The translations under genes and the position numbers were made by a program. Below the pieces are notes generated by a model that saw nothing but the letters and a program-made list of their open reading frames with translations, ran no database searches and was not told where the DNA came from. Positions 1 through 11,060 of a stretch of 64,000 nucleotides of DNA are shown here, piece after piece. This DNA comes from Cheilinus undulatus (lineage: Eukaryota > Chordata > Actinopteri > Labriformes > Labridae), in assembly GCF_018320785.1 (NCBI RefSeq), contig NC_054885.1, positions 8,692,921-8,756,920 of the forward strand, written 5' to 3'. How positions within the stretch are numbered: the first letter of the stretch is position 1; each line of letters opens with the position of its first letter.

Positions 1-126
1 AACGTAACATTATTTGAGCATCTTTATAGAATGTACTACTGATAAATATTGTCAAAACTGTAGAAAACCCTCATGTGCAAAAGTTTTAGGCATACAGGCC
101 GCTAAGCATTCATCACAGGTCCTGAT

Positions 127-1150
127 GTGCAGCAACCTGGGATGTGGAGCTTGACACATGTCGACATACCCGTGTGTCACCTGGCAACCAAGGACAAGCG
201 TTGCTGGGCCCTTTGACCCGTGGCTATATGCCTGTAGAGCACTGGCAGTTCATTCATACCACAACCAGGGGCTTGTGGAATCACAACTACCCACCCGGAG
301 GGTTCTGTAGGCCGTGCTCATTTGCCACAAACACCTCTTACCTGTAATTACCACATACACCTGCTGCACCACACTCAGCAGCACTACAGCTTTGCTCTGA
401 CTGAAGACGTGCACTAAGCAACGCTATGCAGCTCTAGGCAGACCAGCGCCACGCTTTAGCTTGAGACAAGAGGGCAGAAATCACAGGGGAACTGTGGGAT
501 CATGCAGGGATAGTATGCCAACAGTGGAGTATCTGCCATTCATTTTGGCCTGATTCCATAATTTTATTGCTTTCACCATGGGTGAGTATATTATAAAGTT
601 GAAAGGTTTATGTTTGGTTTTATGTTAAATTCTGTGGCTTTTTACCTCAAAACTTAACTTTTCCCCATCATTGGCACCGTTGTAACTCTGTGACCCACTG
701 ATCCCACGATAACCTTTTGCTCGTGCTGCAGGATGCAATGTAATGTTGATATATGATGATTTATGATCAAGAGTCTGTGCATTGTGTTGTATTTAGAAGT
801 TGACCAGATATTTTGGATTGATCTGCTCTATGTGGACTGATGTGGTTTGGCATTTAATTTCCAATGAAATGGAGTAGATTTGTGCTTCAGGGACGTGCAG
901 GAGTCAGACTAGAGAGCGAGCAGTGGAACAAGAGAGGGGGCGATTTGATCAGGTTGCAACACAGCCATTGTATGTGGAAATTGAAGGTTACTGTGCCTTC
1001 AAAGTGTGGACTTTGTAAGTTTTTCAACAGATTATTTTTCCATGCCCCTGGCAGCATACAAGGACATCCAGAGCATGACAGAGGTTGGGCTGATCCTCCT
1101 TCACTTACGATGGTGCCATCAGGTAGGCTTTTTCTCCACGATAGGTTTTA
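127..1150. repeat. Unclassified dispersed repeat, copy 1 (two blocks)
   Basis: Two blocks (about 127-200 and 1015-1140) match, in the same order and orientation, blocks at about 50704-50800 and 50915-51045. Shared features include GATGTGC-GCAACCTG, GAGCTT followed by ATGCCAAC-like sequence, and a segment with CAACAGATTATTTTTCCATG and ACAAGGACATCC. The blocks lie about 800 bp apart here but only about 120 bp apart in the second copy, so one copy gained or lost DNA. No long frame is conserved. The family is not recognised. Confidence 0.5.
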
Positions 1151-2122
1151 CTTCAATTTTGCATCAATTTTGTTGGCTTAAAGTTCTGCTCCATATGACT
1201 TGAGGCATGCCACAATATATTATTTGTTATTAAGGTCAAACTGCCTCCGACAGTCTTTCTTCTGTATTTTCAGGTGTCCATACATTTGTGCACATTGTGC
1301 CTAAGCAACGAGGTCTGAATTTACTTCCCAAATGGTTCAGTTAAATGTGCCTATCTATTGTTAACATTACCAAAGAAACGTAAATCAGTTATAAGAAAAG
1401 AGGTTTGCATATGAAGGTTATATACTCCAACATTTATAAATGAATAATTTTTTTTTGCTTTAATAAGAATGGTTTTTATTCAGGTTAAAAATTAAATATG
1501 GTTATCACAGCTTAACTTTACAGTGGACCATGATTTTGCTGACCTTCATGCTACAGAATTCACAAGTTTGGCACTTTCGGAAGTAGGCCTATTTTAAGTT
1601 ATCAACGAAAGATTGCAATGTGTTCATTGAGCTTAAGAGCTTAATCCAGGTATGGTTAAACCAAAACGTTGTTATATCCGACAGACTTTAAGATGATGGA
1701 ACCAGGACTTGAAACTGCATGGCTCTATTTAACGCTGCCCAAACAAAAAATATGGTGAATACAAATAAAGCCGTGCATAAAATATAGGTGCCTAAAGGAA
1801 AAATACAAAGAAGCAATGAAGTATATAAAGGTAAGTTGTAAAAGAGGTCAAGAGACATATCGTGCTGCAGTAAGTAAGAGCTACTCGTGTTAAAGATTTG
1901 GCAGAAAACATAATAAGGTGTTTTTTGTGATGCTAAAGCAAACAATATTCTGCTATACTTAAGATTTTTGATGCCATATTAAGTATTAATATTAGTCTAA
2001 GGAGTCCTGCTTCGGTGTAGCTGGTCTGTGCGGTGCCTTACCGTAAAAGAGTGCTATTTTAGGTATCTCTGAGTAATAACACGGTTCTCATCCTGTCCTC
2101 ACTGATGTTATGTTCTACAAGC

Positions 2123-2434
2123 CAAAATGGCGTGGCTGACTGCAAGGGCGCGAGCGTGCACGGCGCGCGTGGGCCAAGACATGTGGGCGGGAAAATGCTG
2201 CTGCGCATCTATTCGGGTCTTTCCGGCAGCCTCCGAGGGGGCTGAACACGCGCGGAGAAGCCGAGGTAGAGAGAGCAGCAGCCGGAGGAACCGAGCCGTG
2301 CACCCGCTGGAGGAACCGAGCGACCCGGGGACGAATTTTACCCAGCTTTCCGACGGGGAGACAGGGCAGGGGGGTGGGTCTGGGGCTCGGGTACAGAAGA
2401 ATGAGAGAGCCCTCTTACCGGAGGGGGCGAAAAC
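2123..2434 (+). promoter_or_regulatory. CpG-island promoter and 5' UTR of zinc-finger gene A
   Basis: A sharp switch from AT-rich DNA to GC- and CpG-rich DNA occurs at about 2120 and lasts to about 2840, covering the first coding exon. A YY1-like motif (CAAAATGGCG, 2123-2132) marks the left edge, and a GC-box/E2F-like motif (GGGCGGGAAAAT, 2185-2196) follows. No TATA box is apparent. This is the normal layout of a TATA-less CpG-island promoter of a broadly expressed vertebrate gene. The transcription start is inferred to lie around 2120-2250. Antisense open frames here are GC-driven and are not taken as genes. Confidence 0.7.
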
Positions 2435-2675
2435 ATGAACGGGGCCGTGTACATTTCGTTTTTCCAGGGCCAGCTGGAGTCCGTGCTGGAGCAGGTCGTT
2501 CAGCTCGCCGTGCAGGAAATAAGCAAGACTGTGGGCTCCAGCCTGAACACGCTGCTGCTGGAGACTGCCGTGAAGGAGCAGGAAAACCACCGGCTCCGGC
2601 TGCAGCTGCAGTCGTGGGAGAACCGGGGTCGAGCCAATGCCAGCCCCGCGGACAGCGGAGGATCCCCGGCGGCTG
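2435..2675 (+). CDS. C2H2 zinc-finger protein A, exon 1 (coiled-coil N-terminus)
   Basis: First coding exon of a five-exon gene: join 2435-2675, 28949-29245, 30658-30975, 32921-33153, 34950-35195, giving 444 residues. The ATG at 2435 opens a short leader and then a predicted amphipathic coiled coil (about residues 13-60, QLESVLEQVVQLAV...), the N-terminal segment common in fish C2H2 zinc-finger proteins. The exon can end at 2675 (CTG|GTAAGC) or at 2828 (TGG|GTGAGT). Both donors are strong, both leave phase 1 and the frame is open to both, so the long form adds 51 residues rich in Gln, Arg and Glu (495 in total). Phase 1 matches the acceptor at 28949. Role: probable nuclear DNA-binding regulator, with the coiled coil likely mediating dimerisation. 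The specific gene was not recognised. Confidence 0.8.
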
Positions 2676-2839
2676 GTAAGCACAAGGCGGCGGGGGACGA
2701 GCGGGCGGACAGAACAAAGCCCGAGCAGAAGCAGCAGCAGAGGCAGCAACACGCCCCCGGAGGGCAGGGCACCGAACACGGCATACCCACCGACACACGC
2801 CGCCTGGAGCAGAGGGGACGAGTCGTGGGTGAGTAGTCG

Positions 2840-3950
2840 TTATACAACTCAGTCATATTCACACTTGGTGAGCAGTTGTTGGGCACTCCTCCCTCTGTCT
2901 CTGCCTCCTACAGCACGCGGGATTGCGTAACTGTACAGGCCGTTTTAAGGCTTTATGAGTAAACTGCAGAGAAAGTGAGGCCTTCAGGTGATAAACCAAG
3001 ATTCATGTGCTAACAGACGTGTTGAGAGGGACAAAGAAGCCCCACAGCCTGGAAAAAACCTGGGACACAGACAGCAGCAAAGCCCCCAGGGTCAGGACAA
3101 CTTTTAATTGGGCGTTAATTGGAGCACAATGGAGCAGAAGCAGGATATAATGATTATAATGGAGAACCAGCAGCCATGTGTGGGTGTCATGTCACATCAC
3201 ATGTTGTCACTGGGAAGTGCTTTTGTCAGAACAGGTTCAAAATTAAAAGTGGTTCATCTAGCACTACAGGCTGAAAACACTCACTATGAAGTTAAAAATA
3301 AAGCAAACCTTTATTCCACAAGCTTGTAGGGTCATCATGAAGATTTACAGCCTTTTTCCAGGAGTGGAGGGGCGGAGGTGGTGTTGGTGTGGTTGTGGCG
3401 GGGGGACCAGGACAAAGGAGCAACAGACAGCAAGAGACGGCCTTGTGGTGGACAGGGTTCTAGACGGACGCTGAGGCGGACCCCAGCGAGGTTTAAATCA
3501 GCGATTCATTGGGAAGAAAAGGGGCTGAGGCGGGAAAATGGAGGACAAAGATGTTGCTCAGAGAGTGAATAATTAGACTGCATGCAAGTGTCCTCCAGTG
3601 GTTTTATGAAAAGGATTTTGAAACACCCAAATGCGTCACCATTTTAACTACAAAAGGCTGAAAAAGGCCTCCAGGAAGATTTAGTCTGTTGTTGCACACC
3701 AGACACGAAATCAAGGTCCAGGTCTTCACCTGGACCTGACCACAGGTCTTAATTTGGATGAAGTCTGCCTATTTTTTAAAAGATTTCAACAACAGATGAC
3801 ACACTGAGAAAACATTTTGACTGGTTATTCATCCTTAAATGCCACTTTATTAACAAATGCCCCCTTCTCATGCAATAAGTTGCACTTTATGTATTATTGA
3901 TGCAGAATATTGCACAGTTATCTGCACATCTCAGCTTAAAAAGTAAATTC
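2840..3950. other. Start of intron 1 of gene A, no feature recognised
   Basis: Unique-looking intron sequence. A GGT/GTGG-rich stretch at 3365-3430 and a few short open frames show no family resemblance. No exon with matching phase was found. Confidence 0.4.
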
Positions 3951-3954
3951 TCAG

Positions 3955-5395
3955 TATCAGCAGATATGAAAAATTGTGCTGCTAGTTACACCTGATATTT
4001 TGGCTGAAAAAATCTGCCTATATAGCTATAAAAATGGCTGTAAAACAAATAAGTTCAGTTTCAGTCTCGACCTGTGGCAACTACAAGTATCAGTTCTAAA
4101 TACTGTCAGTAGTTATCGGCCTTTATGAGCTGTCAGTATTAGCCTATATCATCAGTTATTACTGGCCTATAACAGCTGCAACTCTTGGCCTTTATGAACT
4201 GTAAACACCAGCCTATATCAGCAGTAAGTATTGGCCTGTATCAGTAGTTAATATCAGCTTATATCAGCTGTAATAATCGGCCTATACTGGCTTTAAAAAT
4301 CAGACTTTATCAGCTATTATTATCAGCTAATTATGATCCTATATCAGTGTTAACTATTGGCCTACATAAGCTTTATATATCCATCTTAATTGGCTGTTTA
4401 TATCAGCCTATATCGTCCGTAATTATCGGTCTATAACAGTAGTTAATAACAGCTTATATCAGCTGTAATAATGGCCTGTTTAAGCTGTAACTATTGGCCT
4501 GCAAAAGCTGTAAATATCAGCCTATATCAGCTGTGAATTTCTGCCTTTCTTGGCAGTTTGTATCAGCCCATATTGCCAGTAAATATTGGCCAATATCAGT
4601 GGTAAATATCAGCCATGTCAGCTGTAATAATCTGCCTGTATAAGCTGTAATTATTGGCCTATATTGGCAGTAAATATAAGCCTGTATTGTCAGTAATTAC
4701 TGGTTAATAACAGCTGTAGTTATTAGCTTTTATAAGCTGTAACTATTGGCCTATATACACAAGAAATATCTGCCTTTTCAGCTGTAAATGTCTGCCAATA
4801 CTGGCTGTGAATATCAGCCTAAATCAGCAACAATTATCGGCTTATATCAGTGGTAAATATCAGCCTATATCAGCTGTAATAATCTGCATGTATAAACTGT
4901 AACTATTGGTCTTTATTGGTGTGAATATCAGCCTATATTGTCAGTATTTATTAGTCTATAACAGCTGTAGTTATAGGCCTTTATAAGATGTTAGAAACAG
5001 CCTAATTTGGCTGCAAAAATCAGCAACAATTATCGGCCCATATCAGCTGTAATTATTGGCCTATCTAAGCTGTTACTATTGGCCTATATAAGATGTAAAT
5101 ATCAGCCTTTATCAGCTGTAAATGTCCGCCTATACTAGCTGTAAATATAGACCTGTAGTGACTGTACAATGTTGGCCTATATGGGCTGTAGTCTATATCA
5201 GCTGTAATTATTGAGGGTAATTTATTGGCCTATAGAAAGAAGCTGTACATTTTTCTTTTGTTGTTAGTAATTATCATCTGGCTTTAAATATTAGATTTAT
5301 ATATGATTTACATTTTCGAGTTTTAGGCAGGACCAGCAGACCTACCTCAGCTGAAATCTTTTCCTTATTCATGATCATTCCTTAAACTTTAAAGA
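3955..5395. mobile_element. MITE remnant carrying a large internal minisatellite
   Basis: Flanking segments 3955-4060 (CAGATATGAAAAATTGTGC, TATTTTGGCTGAAAA) and 5310-5395 (GAGTTTTAGGCAGGACCAGC, TTTTTCCTTATTCAT-like) match, in the same order, the two halves of the short MITE at 38278-38506 read in reverse. In this copy the middle is replaced by a long tandem array (separate entry). Terminal repeats are no longer clear here. Confidence 0.65.
4115..5235. repeat. 23-bp-unit minisatellite, about 48 degenerate copies
   Basis: Consecutive units of 23 bp with the core GCCTATATCAGCTGTAA run for about 1.1 kb; for example units start at 4142 and repeat with no length change through several consecutive copies. 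Units differ by scattered substitutions, so the array is old. Many copies hold the E-box palindrome CAGCTG. A few units have indels (around 4320-4350 and 5150-5230). Confidence 0.85.
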
Positions 5396-7848
5396 GTTTT
5401 ACATCTGCCTGACATAGTCATTTTATTGACCTTGAATGTATCATAACTTGATGGTTTTATTTCAACACGGATTTGGGTATTTGATCATTACTTTTAACTA
5501 ACTGTGAATTTTCTGAGCAGCCAGTGGAGCATAATACTCCCACAGTCAGAGTTTTTGTTTATTTCCCCCTCAGGTCAACCGTCAAAGGTACTGCATTTTG
5601 GCTGAATTTGATTCACATTGCTGATGTACTTTAAGCTGATGTATGTCTCCTGTCCCTGAAAGTCCTGAGTCAACCTGTGGATATATTTTTTTTCCATTCA
5701 CCTTGGAAAACAGACCTAAGTTGTACGCACATGATTTACCTTGATATTGCAGTTATCACAAATGGTAATAAGTTAGTATAAGTAGCAATACCACCATGAA
5801 ACAATAGTCTGATACAAGCATAAGTGTCTCTTCCAAAATCTTTCTTACACATGTATGACAAATGAAACATAATCTGACAAAAGGAAGATTGCATTCAGGA
5901 GAAGATGTACTACTGGATTGCAACTGCAGATGCATTAACGTGTTCATGACTTAAATGTTGCAGACGGTGAAGATCAAGCTCATTCAGATTGATTCAGTTT
6001 GAGACTGTGATTGAAAACCTAGCCAGAGGGGAAGACATACCTCACAGGGGAGCCACAGTAGCTTTTTGTAGAATAAATCACCGATACAGATAATAGACAA
6101 AATCCCAAATAATGGCCCAGATAATCAGTCGAGCCCCAGCAAGGGCTTTTATGTGGACATCTCAGTGGCAAATTATGCAACTTCTGTGAGGCTGCATATC
6201 TGCAGACTTTTCTTTGTGATTTACCCAGAGTTCATTGTAAAATGTGATGTGAAGAGAGTGACCCTTCACACCACAACGGGATAATAAAGACAACCTTTAG
6301 AATAAATTCAATCAAAGCAAACACGGGTGTATGATGTGAATATGTTTATTCGGGCAGTCTGCCGAATCTTAGAAATACTGCAGTGAAAGAATACAAAAAA
6401 AGACATGAAGTGGGCTTTCTTCCATCATTTAAGGCACATCTTGTTACCAGGCAACGTGATGTCTTGATAGTGTGCCCAGTTACTCATTTTTTTCCAGAAA
6501 TCTCAGGCCCTTGTGGACTGGCACTCTCCCACTACTCACCTAACGCCATTAAAGACTATAAGAGTTAGCCAATTTGGTTTAAACAAGCAGGTCAGTGCAG
6601 TCTTCAGCAAGTAGGCCATGGCTCATTCCCAATACACGCCTTGCCTCTCTACCACTTAGCTTTGGATGTTGGTGTCTAGGGGTCTGATATCCTGATTCAT
6701 TTTAAAATGGAGGGTTGAGGTGCAGTACTAAGGCTACATTTTCCTTCAAATGGAGATTTTGAGCCAAACTGAACTGGCTGTTATGGGAATTCTCCCAGAA
6801 TGTCCTGTGAATCAGAAGTGAGATTTGGAAACTACAGCAATGATTTAATGGCATAGTTTAATGTTGTTTAAAATCAAGCATTAAAAAACAAATGAACTGC
6901 ATGGTATGAGTACTTCCAAGGCCTGACACACTGACGGTGAGGTGGTGAATTTAAGTCAGATTGTATATTGATGTCTCTGACATCAATTCATCACAGGATC
7001 CTGTTGTAAAAATCCAAAGACTTGAAAGCACATCACTGCAGACAGTATTAAGACGACTGACACTTCAGCACACCTTCATCACCTGTTGTGTTTATTGCGT
7101 AAATAAGAGACATGTGTAAGCCTGCAGACAATCACAACATTGTCTCATAATCAGTCATAGAGCAAGGTGAGTTCTTCAGGATAAACTAAAGGGAAATAAA
7201 AACTTTTAAAGAAAGCTTTTCCATTGAAGAAGTGTTCTCTCTCATGATAGCCTACATGGGTGGATGTTGCCGGTGGACATGGCCTCTGTGACATAATGTG
7301 AAGAAATCAGCGTGGGTCCCATGAACTAAAAAAAGCTGCGGTAAAACTCATGTAATGATGAATGGTGGATATTTTTGCACTGAAGGAGGAGCGTGTAAAT
7401 GCAGCTGTAACATGGTATATTAGATTATTCTTTACATTATGGCCCGTCCTGCAGTAGCAAATATATGAATCGTGGTGCTGAAGCATCTCCATGTCTGTGT
7501 CAGAGAGTTTCCTTGTTGTTTTCTGCTGGTTGTTGGTGTGATTCGCCACTTAAAATCTTTGCTCTACTGGCTCACTTTTTATCCATTTTCATTCATGAAA
7601 TGGTTTGTATTGACTATTTATCACTGAATATGAGGTAGAGGGTACATTTCCAGGTAGATGGGGATTTCTAGAAAAAGAGTTGCATGCAGGCGTGCATGTG
7701 TGCAGTTTTATAGAGCTGAAGTGTTTTTGGTGCACGCCATTCTCAGGCTTTTAGAGCACTTTTTTAAAGTATAGATGGTCCCCTGCTTTTTTTTTAACTT
7801 TTCTTTGTTATTTATAAGGACATAATTATGAGAAAGCATCAACAAAAG
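5396..7848. other. Intron 1 of gene A, mostly unique; small hAT-like remnant near 6070-6140
   Basis: No exon-like open frame with matching phase was found. A short segment around 6080-6140 (ACCGATACAGATAATAGAC, ATAATCAGTCGAGCCCC) resembles the end of a fish hAT MITE. The rest shows no recognisable element. Confidence 0.35.
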
Positions 7849-9474
7849 CAAAAGTGTCAAACTCAGTTCCAGCAGGTGCCAGATGCTGAATTTAGGTCTA
7901 ACATGAGAGCCTAACAGTCAAAATAAACCGTCAACCTTGTTTTCAACAGTATTAAATTATGGGGGAAAAATCTTAGCACTGATGATAAATGATAACGAAA
8001 TTTAAAAAGTCAAAAGAGAAGTTTAAAGGCTCAAAATTTGAGATTAAAAAGACAAACTTATTAGTTCAGAGGGTCAAAACATGAAATTGAATGTCAAAAT
8101 AATGTCTTTAAAAGGCAAATATATGAAATGGAAAGTCGCAATCATGCTTCAAAGGTGAAAATGTGAGATAAAATTCAAAATCATGAGTTTAAATTGTGAG
8201 TCTCAAAGGTAAAAAATGTGGGATTAAAAGTCAAAGTTTGGAGTTGAAATAGTCAAAACATGCAATAAAATTTGGAATAATAGGTTGAAAAGGTCAAAAT
8301 TTGACTTAAAATTTAAACTTGTGAATCACAAAGGTCAAAATATGGGTTAAAAATTTAAATTGTTGGTCTAAAACAGTGTTGCTCAACCCTGCACAACCAA
8401 AGAGCCAAACTGTTGAAAAAATTACCTTTACAAGGGCCACAATCCAAGTGGTAAAAAAGTGACATTAAAGATAAGTTAAATATGGCAAAAATGGTCTAAA
8501 GGTGACCAAAAAGTGGCAAAAATGGGTGGAAAGGTGCAAAATAGGCATAAGATATCAAAAACTGGGTGAAATTGGCAAAAATTGGGAGTAATTGTGGCAA
8601 AAAAGGGCAGAAAGTGGCTAAAATGAGTGAGAAGTGAAAAATTTAGTTATATGTGTCAAAAATAGTCAAGAAACAGCAAATATGTAGCAAAAAAAAAAAC
8701 AAAAAACAAATGAAAGTGACTAGCATGGGCAAAATCAGCAAAAAGGTGGGAAAAATGGGCATTTAATGGCAAAGGGCAGCTGAAATGGGCAAAAAGTGGG
8801 CTAAACACGGCAAAAATGGGATAAAAGTGGCAAAAAATGGAGAAAAGGGGCAAAAAATTGCAAATAATGGCAATGGAAATATGCGGACAAAAAATTAAAT
8901 TAAAGCCTACTGTTTAAATGTGGGAAACTGATTTATGTGACTTGCAATGGATAATTCAAAGGTCAGAGTTTCCCTTTTTAACATTTAAGACTTAAAAGAG
9001 CCGCAAATCATCACAAAAGAGCCACATGTGGCTCAACAGGCATGGTTTGAGTATCACTGGTCTAAAAGGTCAGAATATGGGATTAAAAGTCAAAGTTTGG
9101 AGAAATGGTCAAAATGTGACTTAAGCTTCAAAATTGTGGATCTGAAAGGTCAAAATTTGAGATAAAAAGTCAAAATCATGAGTTTAAGTCAGAATTATGA
9201 GAAAATTGAAAATATGAAACGAAAAACAAAAAATAACTTCATTTCTACATCCTGGCTTTTATATCTAATTATTTTTACTCTTTTTTTTTTGGTTTCAATT
9301 TTATGACTTATAAAGGACATTTTAAACCATAAAGGCTAAGTTTACATCTTTATGCTGGAGGGAATCTGCAGACCTCATACCCCTGGGCTAGTTATACTGA
9401 AAATATCTGGAGGGCTGGGTATAACTTTACCACGGGCCGGTTTTGGCCCCTGGGCCTTGAGTTTGACACCCCTG
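7849..9474. mobile_element. Outer hAT-like element with internal GTCAAAA tandem array
   Basis: The left terminus CAAAAGTGTCAAACTCA (7849) and the right terminus, read in reverse, CAGGGGTGTCAAACTCAAGG (9474) form terminal inverted repeats. The flanking 8-mers AACAAAAG (7841-7848) and AACTAGAG (9475-9482) match at six of eight positions, consistent with a decayed 8-bp hAT duplication. The interior (7950-8365 and 9068-9230) is a degenerate tandem array of GAGATTAAAAGTCAAAAT-like units. No transposase is present; the element is non-autonomous. It is interrupted by a second element at 8374-9059. Confidence 0.75.
8374..9059. mobile_element. Inner hAT element nested in the tandem array of the outer one
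   Basis: The 686-bp element begins CAGTGTTGCTCAACCCTGC and ends so that its reverse begins CAGTGATACTCAAACCATGC. It is flanked by a perfect 8-bp duplication GTCTAAAA (8366-8373 and 9060-9067). The subterminal GAGCCACATGTGGCTC is typical of vertebrate hAT relics. The middle (about 8450-8880) is its own tandem array of GTGGCAAAAATGGGC-like units. No transposase frame remains. Confidence 0.85.
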
Positions 9475-9482
9475 AACTAGAG

Positions 9483-10490
9483 GAAGGATTCTTTCATAGG
9501 CAGGAAACTTCAGGGGAATGGGATCAATTAAATCAAAGGGAACTCAGTTTTTATCAATGATACTTAATGATTTATTCTTGGAAATGGAGGTATCTTTCTA
9601 GAAAAATATCGCTCTAGATTGAAAAAGGTGGATTCAAATAGAATTAATTTGCAGCAATAGACCAGCTGAGGACTGGAGGACAATTCTGGGCCTGCTTACG
9701 GATCGCCGTCCATTCCTCTCTTATCATTACGGCTTAATTTGCAAGTCCCAGCTGTTTAATGCCACATAAAATTGAACATCCATTAAAGACAAGGGAAAGA
9801 ATGATCCATTTAGCTGTTAATATTATATCATTAATGAGAGAAAGTCAGCATCAGCAGGCCAGACCAGGAAAAAGGAGATATTGGAAACAGCTGATTGTAT
9901 TGGAATTGGTGTGCCTGTTTTCTGTTACTGGGTAGGGCTCCGAATAAAGCACTCGAGGGATTATTTTCCAGCGTTTATCTGCTCCCTTAAAAAAACAACT
10001 AAACCATTAACTGCCTCGCTGTCTTTTCACTGCCCAACCACTAACTCAGCAATCGAAAGCAGCGCTGAGGAGGCCGACAGGCAGGGAAGTTATATACACA
10101 AATAAAGTGCACAAGCACTGGACTAAAACTATATACGATTAGTTTACAAGTAGACGTGTTAATAAACATAAATTACAATTAAGCTCTGTTAGTTTAACAC
10201 ACAGTGACTACTCGCACTTTTCTGTCAAAGAAATACACTTTAAACAAGGACAACTAGTGAAGAGCCTTGTTAATGGCAAAGCAAAATACAGAGAGCAGAA
10301 TAATATCTACTATAGCAGTGATAGCAGGGTCAGATGTGCCTCTGCAACACTCACCTGTAGTGTGTCACACCTTCCCCGTTCTACTGCCAGCAGATCATTA
10401 GGGATGCAATTTCGGAGATCGTCAAAAAAAGTTAGCAAACTTTGCATAGATTGTGCACAAAGAAAGCCATGCAGCGGTTCCATATGGGGC
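9483..10490. other. Intron 1 of gene A, no feature recognised
   Basis: Unique-looking sequence; short open frames such as 9881-10105 show no family resemblance and no splice-compatible exon was found. Confidence 0.35.
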
Positions 10491-10500
10491 AGTTAAAGCT

Positions 10501-10675
10501 TTTTATTTATTTTTTTAAAAGATTTATTTTTGGCCTTTTTGCTTTTATTTGATAGGACAGTGGATAGAGTCGGAAACAGGGAAGAGAGCAGGGAGAGACA
10601 TGTAGGTAATAGTGCCACGGGCCGGATTCGAACCCGGGTCACGTGCCTTAACCACTCGACTATCAGCGCGCCCCT
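10501..10675 (-). mobile_element. tRNA-derived SINE
   Basis: Read on the minus strand, the element starts GGGGCGCGCTGATAG at 10675, has an A box TAGTCGAGTGG (10662-10652) and a B box GGGTTCGAATCC (10635-10624), continues into a CT-rich body, and ends in an A-rich tail with AATAAA-like repeats (about 10501-10545). It is flanked by a perfect 10-bp duplication AGTTAAAGCT (10491-10500 and 10676-10685). The tail resembles a fragment at 36598-36690. The Pol III boxes look functional. It is not a tRNA gene, because the body does not fold as one and it ends in an A-rich tail. Confidence 0.88.
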
Positions 10676-10924
10676 AGTTAAAGCTATTTTTAAGAACTAA
10701 ATGTGAAGTTTCACGTTCAATTTCTGCTCCCTCTCCATCGGGAAGCAGAAAGGCAGGGTTGAGGGAGTGTAGAGCTGCAAATGTAGAACGGGTTATACAT
10801 TCTATTTCTTCACGTTCTAAGATTGTCCTACCACACATTCCTACTTTGAGTCATCAAGATCCAAAATACTTTGAGATGGGACGAGGAGCAGTGTTACTTT
10901 TGGCAGCTATTGTTAACTTTAGTC

Positions 10925-11060
10925 TTAGTGTTAGTATTTAAATGTAATGTCTTTTAGTTTTAGTCCCATTTTAGTCATTTCTACCCTTTCTAGTTTTAGT
11001 CGACAAAAACTTAAACACATTGTAGTCTAGTTTTAGTCCATAAAAGTCCATAAAAAGTTA
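10925..11060. repeat. TTAGTTTTAGTC-type low-complexity repeat
   Basis: Repeated TTTTAGTC/TTAGTTTTAG motifs directly before the LINE fragment. A longer patch of the same kind is at 27470-27960. Confidence 0.6.

Noticed and set aside
2108..2886. Several antisense and off-frame ORFs of 100-223 codons over the CpG island
   Set aside because: GC-rich DNA has few stops. The plus-strand exon explains the region by coiled-coil similarity and splice phases.
4115..5235. CRISPR-like array
   Set aside because: The units are contiguous without spacers, degenerate, and in a vertebrate intron.
10501..10675. tRNA gene on the minus strand
   Set aside because: Pol III boxes are present, but the A-rich tail, the non-tRNA body and the flanking duplication show a SINE.
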